Part shown: positions 55,301-64,000 of the stretch, piece by piece
Layout: every line of letters starts with the position of its first letter
How positions within the stretch are numbered: position 1 is the stretch's first letter
Source: Crambe crambe
Taxonomy: Eukaryota; Porifera; Demospongiae; Poecilosclerida; Crambeidae
DNA length: 64,000 bases
Assembly: GCA_963924555.1 (NCBI GenBank)
Contig: OZ004593.1
Span: forward strand, 5,452,480 to 5,516,479
Direction of reading: 5' to 3'
Notes under the pieces: model-generated
Seen by the model: the letters and a program-made list of their open reading frames with translations, nothing else
Database searches by the model: none
What the model was told of the DNA's origin: nothing
Program-made: the position numbers and the translations under genes

Positions 55301-56944
55301 ATGAGACTAACTAGTTATAGTGGATGGGTAATTCCCAAGGTGAGTTTCACAGGTTATTATGTAGCCCTTAATAACTGATTGATTGTGTCCATAGGAAACT
55401 GGAGCTTTCTTATTTTTCCTGAGTATCTTCATGCCTTTCGTATCAACTCAAGGTATAGATACTAGCTAGCTATATTAATTTTGGTAGTGCTAGCTATATG
55501 TATTCCAGCAGCTATTTCAATCATAGGAGCAAGCATGTAAGATAATGATTGATGCAACTATGTAGCTATAGCCATTCTTGTTTCTGATAATAATTATTTG
55601 CTAGCTAATATAGAACTAATAATATCATTTCACAGTCTATCCTGAACTCTACACATTTCTCACTAGTACATCAGTGAATGGATCATCTCCTATTGGAAGC
55701 TGTTCTAATGTTAGTATGGATGACACAATGACAACCAGTCTGCAACCAACCTCCAGTGTTCTGTTTGATGGACGTGTCCCCACACTCACTGGACTAGATG
55801 GTAATATGTGGGGAAGTCAACTACTCACTATAAACACTACGCAATCCTCAACCTGTGAGTCTCTTGTGAGAGTGTGTTTATCAGGCCCCATATCTCAACC
55901 AGTAATTCGTCTACGATTCGACCTTGACTATGAGGACTCTGACTGGGTGCACCTTGCTGAGGTGACATTCTATGGTGGAAATCCTAACTGTTCACCAAAT
56001 GCCATCCTCAATCAAACTATGATAACACCACCACCAGATACAACATCACCAACTACAATGCTACCAACTACAATTTCACTAACTACAACTGCCATCTTGA
56101 ATGGTAAGGGTGCCATTTTGAAGTGGTGTATGCTTGAATGAAAATACAGTACCAACACATTAGCTAGATTCCTTGTGTATTTAGCTATAAGACAGAATTC
56201 AGGATTCATGATTATATCTTGATATTGATGCAATCTATGTATACAGGATTTGATACAAGAAGCTCTACTCCAAAACTAAGGCAAAGAGCTACCATCTCCA
56301 TCTCAGTGGTGTTAACGCTCTTCATTCTCATCATTGTCCTTGTCGTTATCATCCTACTCCTAGTCCATCTCTATCAGCAAAAATATTCCATTCGAAATGA
56401 TCAGTGTGATACCACAAAACACCAAACTCATAGAGAATACGATCATAAAAAAGGGCATGAAGAGGTGGTAGCAGAAAATTTGACCGGCAAGGAATTTACA
56501 AGATCCACTGCTCAAACAGGAGGGAAGCACTCATCGGTCGACGTAGATAAGGATGAATCAAATCAACTGTACAGCCGCCTTAAGCATAACGTGCCACACA
56601 AGGCTGAGATGATATGTCCAATACCTGCGGCTTATTCCCTAATCAGTTTAATACCAGAAGAAGATGAGTTTGGGTATGTTGTAGACCACAAGAAAAAGGA
56701 TTTACCTACTGAGAAGACTCAGCCAGTACAACCAGCACCAAGTGTGGAAGTCAAGAAAGACCAAGCAAGCCGCAAAATGATTAGTGAACGAACGATGACT
56801 GGAGTGTATGCCAAGGTGGACAAAAAGGGGAAGAGCAAGAGTACGCCTATGCTTGACGACCCATTTGATGATCCGTTTGGTCCTCCTCCAGTGCCTCAGA
56901 AATCAGCTCTACTCTTGGAAGATCTCAAAAGACAACAGCAGTAA
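55301..56944 (+). CDS. Family B membrane protein B2 with shortened ectodomain
   Basis: Exons 55301-55339 (ATG; MRLTSYSGWVIPK), 55395-55452 (hydrophobic, FLFFLSIFMPFVSTQ), 55636-56103 (ectodomain and stalk) and 56247-56944 (membrane and tail) give about 420 residues. The first join is phase 0, the rest phase 1. The ectodomain matches family A, but about 60 residues (the FDFTDTPGY...LTS core) are missing by an exact in-frame deletion between TTQSS and TCESL. The tail is ~95% like B1: YSRLKHNVPHK, YSLISLIPEEDEFGYVV, GVYAKV, DPFDDPFG, PPPVPQK. Strong conservation of the tail beside a reduced ectodomain suggests the intracellular part is what selection keeps (inference). Confidence 0.75.
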
Positions 56945-58018
56945 CTAATAAAGGAAAAGAGCATAGCCATAGTGAATGCTGTAGCTATTGTATTGAAAAT
57001 CTTATTTTCTTGATCTAGTTAGTGAAATTATGATTTAGTGAAAGTTTATCATAACTAGCTAGTTACTTTTGAAGTTTGAATAGCTAATAGCTGTAGTTGA
57101 TGTAGATATCATTAAAACTGAAAGAAGTTCTTAGCTACATATGTAGTTATTTACATTTGAACAACCCTGCAGTAATATTGATAAACATGCAAATAGCAAT
57201 TCTATCATACTAGCGATGATAAATTGTATAGCTAGGTATGTATGCCATGCATGCTGCTCTAATGAGAGTGAATTCCAGGTAGTACTGTTCCAGCCAGTTC
57301 GTTGAAACTGAACACATGTTCAGATGTGAATGCTAGCGTCATAGCCAACGGCAACCATGCTCTTGCCAGCATACTTGTTGAGTATTAAAGGCCACAGTAT
57401 TATAGCTAGACTCATTGTTAACACTATTCACTACACATTGCATGTTGAGTTAATGACTAATGAATAGCTGCCTACTGTACATTAGGAATGCTTACACGGA
57501 CTTCCTTTTTGCAATGTATCTGTCCGGAATTCAGGGTCAACATTATAATTATCGCCCAACTTAAATCCCTACTCTTCACTCCCCCTTCAGCAATAAGTGA
57601 GTTAAGTAACCCCTTACCTGTACCCATCACCAAACTCAAGAATCACAGCAATAATATTATTACAAAACTACTATTCCTACTTCACTCTTAGGCGATAATT
57701 ATATATAGGCGTGGTTATTGAAATTTAGGAGGGCTATAGGAGTGATAGGAATGCAGCTAAATTTTATGGCTATCCCTACTTCACTTTTTATTTAGAAGAC
57801 ATTTTTTTGCGCTCATGTTGAATAAGTGTGTATTTTAGTAGTTGTAGCTATTACAAGTTTTCAAAATTTTTCTACCACAGACATACGTATACTAGTGAAT
57901 CCAACCGATTGCTTAACCCTTTGCTGCACATGTGCAGCGGGGCTATACCTTTCCAAATTATAGATCATACCCCAGGGCCCACTAGATACGTCCATGCTTT
58001 ATTATTTGAACAAATTAG
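56945..58018. other. Spacer between B2 and A7
   Basis: Duplicate of 37260-38368; no gene. It includes the same decayed foldback arm at about 57765-57815. Confidence 0.65.
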
Positions 58019-58809
58019 GGGTACAATTTCAAAGCAGCACTCATTTTGAGTGTCTTCATTCCTCTTATCTCATCTCAAGGTATGCACTTCAAGTAGCTAG
58101 CTATGATAACAGATACGCTTTACCATGATGTAGCTAAATCTCTCCTCTTCCAGTAGCCTATCCTGAACGCTACACATTTCTCACTGGTACTTCAGTGAAT
58201 GGATCATCTCCTACTGGAAACTGTTCTAGACTGCACACAATGACAACCTGTTTTCAACCGCCAAACTCTGGTGTTCTGTTTGATGGGTATGTCCCCACAC
58301 TCACTGGACTAGATGGTGACATGTGGGCAAGTCAACTACGTACTCACTATAAACACAACACAATCCTTGACTAATGTCATCTTTGACTTCACTTATACAC
58401 CAGGCTATGTTGGGATACAGAGAGTCGAGGTCACCTAACAGAGTAGGTTTGTTAAAATAACAATTTCGTTTTTTGCAGTGATACTCTGTAGACTCTGTCT
58501 CTACCACAAGTTCTCCCCTGTCTGAAGTCTGTGAATGTTCCATTACTCCAGTCATCTTGTCAGCTGTCATTGCAGTCATTGTCACAGCTCTACTGGCCAC
58601 AGTCATCTTTGTGGTGGTGCAGGTCATTATCTGCAAGTGCCATCCAAACAGGAGCCTCAGCAGGAGGGGAGGGGCAGGAGTATGAGCAGGTCGATGTGGA
58701 AGGTGTAGCTGTGAGGGGTGGCAATGATGCTAGGTACATGGAGGTTGGATAGCAAGGAGGTATCACCATTGAACTCAAGGAGAATGAAGCATATGGCACT
58801 TACACTTAA
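58019..58809 (+). pseudogene. Family A copy A7 (multiply broken)
   Basis: The signal exon 58019-58079 and the start of the ectodomain exon (58157) are intact. Then a 4-nt insertion creates CTACGTACTC at about 58340. The ectodomain stops at about 58431 (GTCGAGGTCACC), with its second half and the stalk deleted. The tail exon (58492-) has lost 23 nt after CATCCAAA and carries TAG in place of GAG in the GGTTGGATAG context. Closest to A1 and A3. Confidence 0.85.
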
Positions 58810-59084
58810 CTAATAATTAATAACTTATCTTGTGTGTCAATTTTTACAAGTTGGATATTGATAGCAAGACTATGGCTAGCTATGTAGATAAATTACTATT
58901 AGCTGTGCACACACACAATACTTGTTAATGATATGTAACTAACTAACAAGATCATGTCAGTGTTGAATGGTCAAACAGATGAAGACATATCTCTTTAAAA
59001 ATCCACTGCTGTCATTATGCTGGCTAGCTTGCTAGCTACGTATATAGCTGGCTGTGCCTATAGCTATTTTGTGATTCCTGCAGG

Positions 59085-59400
59085 CGCTATATCTCATAGA
59101 TGTGCTCTCTTTTTAAAAGAGCTTCTAATTCTCTCCTGTTCCAATATCATTATCCTGTTGTCATCACTGTCATCACCACAGCCCTGCTGGCCACAGTTGT
59201 CTTAATGTTGGTGCAGATTGCTGTATGCAAGTGCAATACAAAGTCCAATCCTGGAGGAACTGGAGGGGAGGGAGGGGGAGGAGGAGGAGGAGGAGGAGGT
59301 GTATGAAGAGATGGGTGGGGATGAGAGAGGTGTGGCTGTAGCAAATGATCCCATGTACAGGAGAAAGTATCATAGTATATGCCTTATTCTTCCTTAGTTC
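59085..59400 (+). pseudogene. TM2 exon copy downstream of A7
   Basis: TTALLATVVLMLVQIAVCKC, NTKSNPGG, a pure Gly run from a GGAGGA repeat, stop at 59306; a TACAGGAGAAAG end replaces the PTYMEIGD codons. The best kept TM2 membrane segment of the three, but the tail is lost. Confidence 0.55.
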
Positions 59401-59407
59401 AATGGTA

Positions 59408-59584
59408 CAGTGGAACCCCTAAATGTGGACTCCCTGAAATGCAAAAACCTCTCTAATCAGGATACTTTTTCTTGTCCCAACACAATTATAAATGTGTATA
59501 ATTTAACCCCTGAAATAGGGACACCTCTCTAATCAGGACACTTTTCGCTGGTCCCAAAGGTGTCCGCATTTAGAGGTTCCACTG
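59408..59584. mobile_element. Pogo-like (Tc1/mariner) MITE
   Basis: CAGTGGAACCCCTAAATGTG, GAC at the left and its inverse GTCCGCATTTAGAGGTTCCACTG-type right end, with TA directly outside both ends. 177 bp, non-coding. The TIR start CAGTGGAACC is typical of pogo/Tigger relatives. An internal duplicated motif CCTCTCTAATCAGGA occurs twice. Confidence 0.85.
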
Positions 59585-60029
59585 TATCAATGTTTTGGAC
59601 TATTGATCATCAATTTTGTAGGTTAGATACCATTCAGTTTCAATAGCTGAGCCTAGCTAGGTAATAGGTCACTAGCTCATGTTTTCAAAGTGCTATCTGT
59701 AGGCTTCTGTTTCAAACATGACAGGAAACAGGATTCCTTTGTTCCTTTGTAGCAATATCAATTTGCTCCCCAGCTCTTTACCCCCCCCCCCCCCCCCCCC
59801 CCGGACATTCTACACTAGTGTAGGATGTCCTTTCTAGTATGAAATGTCCCACCTCCGAAGCGATAGCGAAGACAAAAGCCAAAGGAAGTAAGAGCATATG
59901 GTTGTAGCTATATTATGTAGCTACGTAATACATAACTGTATTTTTGTTGTGTAATTGCAGCGAGCGAGCGAAGCGAGTGAGCTGACTCTCAGGTCATGAC
60001 TCATTGAAATTTTAAATATATATATATAT
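59585..60029. other. Spacer with poly-C tract and short palindromes
   Basis: Matches the A1 downstream spacer (2830-2965), then a C run at 59781-59802, a short inverted motif ACATTCTACAC/GTGTAGGATGT, and CGAGCGAGCGAAGCGAG. (TA)n at 60017-60028 abuts the R230 array. Confidence 0.6.
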
Positions 60030-60959
60030 CAGAGAGTGCGCTAGCACTCTCTAAGTAGGGATGGCGGGTCAAAGGTCATAAGACTGTATGAACTAAAAAC
60101 TCTTCTTTCTCTTCTACCCTTGCTCTACAGATTCTCAGAAGGCTACAGTGAATTATTACATCTACAAAGAAGAGAGGAGAATGCTCAAAAACCAAAAATT
60201 CATTCGCTAACATAAGAAAAAAACGAGTTCTAAAATTGACTTTTGTTCTTTTTCTTTATCAGAGAGTGCGCTAGCACTCTCTAAGTAGGGATGGCGGGTC
60301 AAAGGTCATAAGACTGTATGAACTAAAAACTCTTCTTTCTCTTCTACCCTTGCTCTACAGATTCTCAGAAGGCTACAGTGAATTATTACATCTACAAAGA
60401 AGAGAGGAGAATGCTCAAAAACCAAAAATTCATTCGCTAACATAAGAAAAAAACGAGTTCTAAAATTGACTTTTGTTCTTTTTCTTTATCAGAGAGTGCG
60501 CTAGCACTCTCTAAGTAGGGATGGCGGGTCAAAGGTCATAAGACTGTATGAACTAAAAACTCTTCTTTCTCTTCTACCCTTGCTCTACAGATTCTCAGAA
60601 GGCTACAGTGAATTATTACATCTACAAAGAAGAGAGGAGAATGCTCAAAAACCAAAAATTCATTCGCTAACATAAGAAAAAAACGAGTTCTAAAATTGAC
60701 TTTTGTTCTTTTTCTTTATCAGAGAGTGCGGTAGCACTCTCTAAGTAGGGATGGCAGGTCAAAGTCCATAGGACAGTATAAACTAAAAACTCTTCTTTCT
60801 CTTCTACCCTTACTCTACAGGTTCTCAGAAGGCTACAGTGAATTATTATATCTACAAAGAAGAGAGGAGAATGTTCAAAAGCCAAAAATTCATTCGCCAA
60901 CATAAGAAAAAAACGAGTTCTAAAATTGACTTTTCGTTCTTTTTCTTTATAATAATAAT
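60030..60959 (+). repeat. R230 tandem array, four units
   Basis: Units start at 60030, 60260, 60490 and 60720, exactly 230 bp apart; the first three are virtually identical. The fourth differs (GGTAGCACTCTCT, AGTCCATAGGACAG) and matches the last unit of the 30577 array in reverse, then ends in (TAA)n. Confidence 0.9.
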
Positions 60960-61978
60960 AATAAGGATAATAATAATAATAAGATCGACGTACCGACTTA
61001 CTGGCTATAGTCATCAAAATTCTGCTTTGGCCATCTGTTAGAGCGGCACCTAGAGGCTGATCTTTTGCTATTAGTTTTGACTAAGGCTCTACTTCACTAT
61101 TCGATCATAGCACTCGGAACACAGCTGCTAATCTTTCTACGCCATTTTGAAGGGGGCGGGGCTTATGGGCGGAGCCACGTAAGCTTAAGTTTAGCTATAG
61201 CCAAGGTCTTCATTCATTATCTGATGATGTTCCAGTCACTCCTTGCTGAATTACAGTACAGATGCTCATCCTATAGTAGCATTATAGCCAGTACTTTGCT
61301 GTAGTGTAGTCAGCTCACTTCACCATGCCGTGTACATGTCATTTACATTGCTGTTGCTGTAAAGTTTTATATCAACAAAACTTAAATAGCTAAACAAATT
61401 CTTCAACCAGAGACACTGTAGGTTTATGTAGAGCTGGCTTTGTATAGTACTGTACTGTAGCCTCCCTCATTCAACTTCAAACACTAAGAAAAAGGATAGA
61501 AACAAGTGAGCGTAAAAAATAAAAAGGTTAAGTAGGGATAGCCTAAAATCTAGCTGGGCTATCTATAATGTGCTGCAGCCTCGTATGAAAAAAATCTTCG
61601 CGACATTACCTCATAAAAGGGGTGGGGCAATTAATAGCAGTTCTCCTCATATAACACCTGCACAGGATGTGGCCATTTGATGGCATCCACTATTATGATC
61701 ACTACACCAAATGCATAAACTCCCCATACTCCTCCCTCAAGCAAGACATACGTACCATCTCAATAATTATTTCAGTGATCACATATGTAACAATTAGCTA
61801 ATGCTGTTCACTTTTTAAAATGTTCACTCCTTTCAGTACTCCATTACACTGCAGATGATCATCCTTCAAACTCTCCTCCCTGAACAGAATGAAATACTGA
61901 TCATTAAATAAATTTAGTTCAATCAAGGAAGCCTTTAGTGTCTATCAATTTTCATAATCACAAAGAAAAAGAATGCAA
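60960..61978 (+). repeat. R600, half FB1 and spacer, inverted relative to 6.5-7.5 kb
   Basis: R200 starts at 60986 (GATCGACGTACCGACTTAC) and the GC box is at 61150. The R600 blocks follow in reverse order. 61502-61595 is the left FB1 arm only, and 61596-61978 is the spacer seen inverted at 6527-6911. Confidence 0.8.
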
Positions 61979-62427
61979 ACAAGTGAATGCAAAAAATTTC
62001 TTCGAAATAAAAATGTGAAGTAGGGATGCTATTATAACTGCAGCTTCATTATGAAAACCAAGTAGTGCAGCATCGAAGCAGTATGGCCCAAAAATCTAGC
62101 TGGAATATGTATTATAACTGCATGCAAGAGAGTGAACTTAGTGAAGTGACCCTTACCCATCATCAAGTACAAGATAATATTCCTACTTCACTCCCATGAT
62201 CAAGGGCCAAGGGAGTGAAGTAGGAATAGTATCTCGTACTTGATGATGGGTAAGGGTCACTTCACTAAGTTCACTCTCTTGCATGCAGTTATAATACATA
62301 TTCCAGCTAGATTTTTGGGCCATACTGCTTCGATGCTGCACTACTTGGTTTTCATAATGAAGCTGCAGTTATAATAGCATCCCTACTTCACATTTTTATT
62401 TCGAAGAAATTTTTTGCATTCACTTGT
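61979..62427. mobile_element. FB2 foldback element, second copy
   Basis: A 449-bp near-perfect palindrome, the same family as 6085-6526; its centre has GATCAAGGGCCAAGG in place of TTGGTCATGG. Confidence 0.85.
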
Positions 62428-62439
62428 AATAATAATAAT

Positions 62440-62683
62440 AATAATAATAAGGATAATAAGATCGACGTACCGACTTACTGGCTATAGTCATCAAAATTCT
62501 GCTTTGGCCATCTGTTAGAGCGGCACCTAGAGGCTGATCTTTTGCTATTAGTTTTGACTAAGGCTCTACTTCACTATTCGAGCACTCGGAACACTAGCTA
62601 ATCTTTCGACGCCATTTTGAAGCACACGTCGTTAGGGGGCGTGGCTTATGGGCGGAGCCACGTAAGCTTCTTAAGTTTAGCCA
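62440..62683 (+). repeat. R200 upstream of the 62.8-kb gene
   Basis: (TAA)n then GATCGACGTACCGACTTAC to GGGGGCGTGGCTTATGGGCG and CCACGTAAGC. It ends about 100 bp before the start codon of the next gene, on the same strand, so its GC-box/YY1-like end could act as promoter (inference). Confidence 0.7.
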
Positions 62684-62775
62684 TAGATACTATACTCCGC
62701 CCCGGGATTGGAAACCGGAGATTTCCCGCGGACACTCCGTGTTGGAGGAGAAATTGCGCGCGAAAATTTGTCGCT

Positions 62776-63883
62776 ATGACAATAACTGGCTTTATAATGG
62801 CTTCTTGTTCTACAGCAAGCATACTAGATGAGCTAGAAGGACAAGGTAAGCTACTACAAGTATAAATCATCACAATAAGTTTACTAATAAATTATCACAG
62901 GTCTGTTGCTGAAGGCTGTCAATGCTTTACTAGCAGATGATGCCTTCACATTAGATACTGAAGCTACAAAAAGTTCATATGAAATTGCTGAAAAACTATC
63001 TCGCTTTATCATCGAAAATGAAACTGTTGTTTCAATATTTGAAGCCAGACTAGCACTGGTGCTAGGTAGCTGCATTGAATGGAGAAGAACAAAACAAAAT
63101 AAAAACAGAGAGCAAACATGGTCATCTTACCACAAAATACGAGCGTGTGATACATACCAAACAATGTGGAAGGATCTATTAGAGCAATCCAGTATCGAAT
63201 TTAATGAATCCTGTACAATATTTTATCAGTATATCGGACATCACATTTTTAAGGAACTGATAAAGATCTGTCATCCTGTACCTACTGTAGCTTCCACTCC
63301 ACCACCGTCATTAACTTACAATGAAAGAAACGCTCTACGATATGTTGCTGGATATATTCCAAGACTGTTGAAAAAGAAACTTTCTACTTCAACTCACCCA
63401 TTGAAAAAGGACATAATTTTGTGCATCAGCGATCTACTGGCTGATGATGGTGATGAAGAAGATGATGATGATGATAACTCACATGACTGGGTAGACCTAG
63501 TGGATCGTGGTGGTCTTACCCTAGTAAACAATAAAACATTTGATGTTTTTGTTGCAATAGAATACGAGGTGAGAAACAGACTGGGAAAAGATATGGAGCT
63601 GACAGATGCGGTTATGAAGGAGATAGCAGAAAGCAATCAAGTTGCCTTTTTTTGGTCCCTCTTGAATGAGGAATGGCAAGAGGAGAGCAGTGTTGCCCTC
63701 CTGCATATGGTGGTCAGCCAGTTTTTGAAAATCAGAGGATTTTCCTATGCCTCCTCATGGATAGAAAACTTTAAGGCCACACATAAGAAAACCACGCAAA
63801 AATCAAAAGGAATAAGAAAACAACTAATTTCTGAATCTAGTTCCAGTGAAAAGAAAACTGTGTCACCCCAATCATCAATATGA
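62776..63883 (+). CDS. Transposon-linked protein, two exons, unnamed family
   Basis: Exon 1 62776-62845 (MTITGFIMASCSTASILDEL...) and exon 2 62901-63883 join in phase 1 to about 350 residues. Middle: NALRYVAGYIPRLLKKKL, an acidic Asp/Glu run, then WVDLVDRGGLTLVNN and FVAIEYEVRNRL. The end is FLKIRGFSYASSWIENF, KKTTQKSKGIRKQL and a Ser-rich tail. I recognise the RYVAGY, LVDRGGL and FSYASSW...QKSKGIRK blocks as recurring in transposon-linked proteins of cnidarians and other invertebrates. I cannot name a domain. P/THAP9-type transposases also have an AGY motif in their C-terminal part, so it may be the C-terminal half of such a transposase with its own start. A second ATG at 62797 is an alternative start. 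The frame is intact. Confidence 0.7.
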
Positions 63884-64000
63884 TGTCATAATAATGTACT
63901 TATGGAATAATGTCAGCATCAAGCTATAGCTACATGCTATACTAATATAACCCAAGAGGCTTTTTAGACACTTTCCGTGGTCTTGGTCTTTTAGGGAGGG
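63884..64000. other. 3' flank of the 62.8-kb gene
   Basis: No feature beyond short TA-rich sequence; the element continues past the window. Confidence 0.4.

Larger units (their letters stand above)
62684..64000 (+). mobile_element. P-like element, left end and gene (runs off the window)
   Basis: Begins ATAGATACTATACTCCGCC, CCGGGATTGGAAACCGG, the same ATAGATA plus GGGATTGGAAAC signature as 10785 and 28216, directly after an R200. The right TIR is not reached. Confidence 0.6.

Noticed and set aside
60017-60029. Possible TATA-type promoter before the R230 array
   Set aside because: A simple (TA)n run; no gene follows.

Overview
The window looks like nuclear DNA of an early-branching marine metazoan, most likely a demosponge. 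It is AT-rich, full of short TAGCTAGC runs, and its genes are split by short GT..AG introns. It also holds animal-type transposons: a Helentron with OTU domains, P-like elements, a pogo-like MITE, and Ty3/gypsy and Penelope relics. The organism is inferred from style and not proven; there are no prokaryotic operons, rRNAs or tRNAs that I can recognise.

Layout. (1) 0.9-5.3 kb, 33-47 kb and 50-59.4 kb hold a tandem cluster of related single-pass membrane protein genes. Family A has seven copies: A2, A3, A5 and A6 look intact, A1, A4 and A7 are broken. Each has a signal-peptide exon, one exon for a ~150-residue Cys-containing ectodomain plus a Thr/Pro stalk, and one exon for the membrane segment and a tyrosine-containing tail. 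Family B has two copies (B1, B2) with the same 5' module but a different membrane/tail exon. The introns inside the A and B modules are phase 1. The block A2-B1-A3 (33-40 kb) is repeated as A6-B2-A7 (53-59.4 kb). (2) 6.1-15.0 kb, 25.8-32.2 kb and 60.0-62.7 kb are repeat mosaics built from the same parts: ~260-bp and ~445-bp near-perfect palindromes (FB1, FB2), a 0.4-0.6-kb dispersed repeat (R600) whose ~200-bp end (R200) carries GC boxes and a YY1-like motif, and tandem 230-bp units (R230) whose boundaries are 9-bp-stem hairpins. P-like elements and a 2.8-kb TIR element are nested in R200/R600. (3) 15.0-24.5 kb is a Helentron-type rolling-circle transposon. Its 2392-residue protein joins an HUH/two-tyrosine Rep, a PIF1-like helicase and two OTU cysteine-protease domains. 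Part of its 3' end is duplicated downstream. (4) 24.76-25.26 kb holds a five-exon gene for a 90-residue CCCH zinc-finger protein, assembled here by hand from exons of 13-92 nt. (5) 62.7-64.0 kb starts another P-like element carrying a ~350-residue two-exon gene; it runs off the window.

How it fits together: the receptor cluster evolves by duplication, exon loss and small indels, while transposons accumulate between its blocks. The repeat mosaic at 6.1-7.5 kb reappears in inverted orientation at 61.0-62.4 kb, so most of the cluster lies between inverted repeats. Nothing in the sequence gives the ligand or function of the receptor families; a recognition or adhesion role is inference from architecture.
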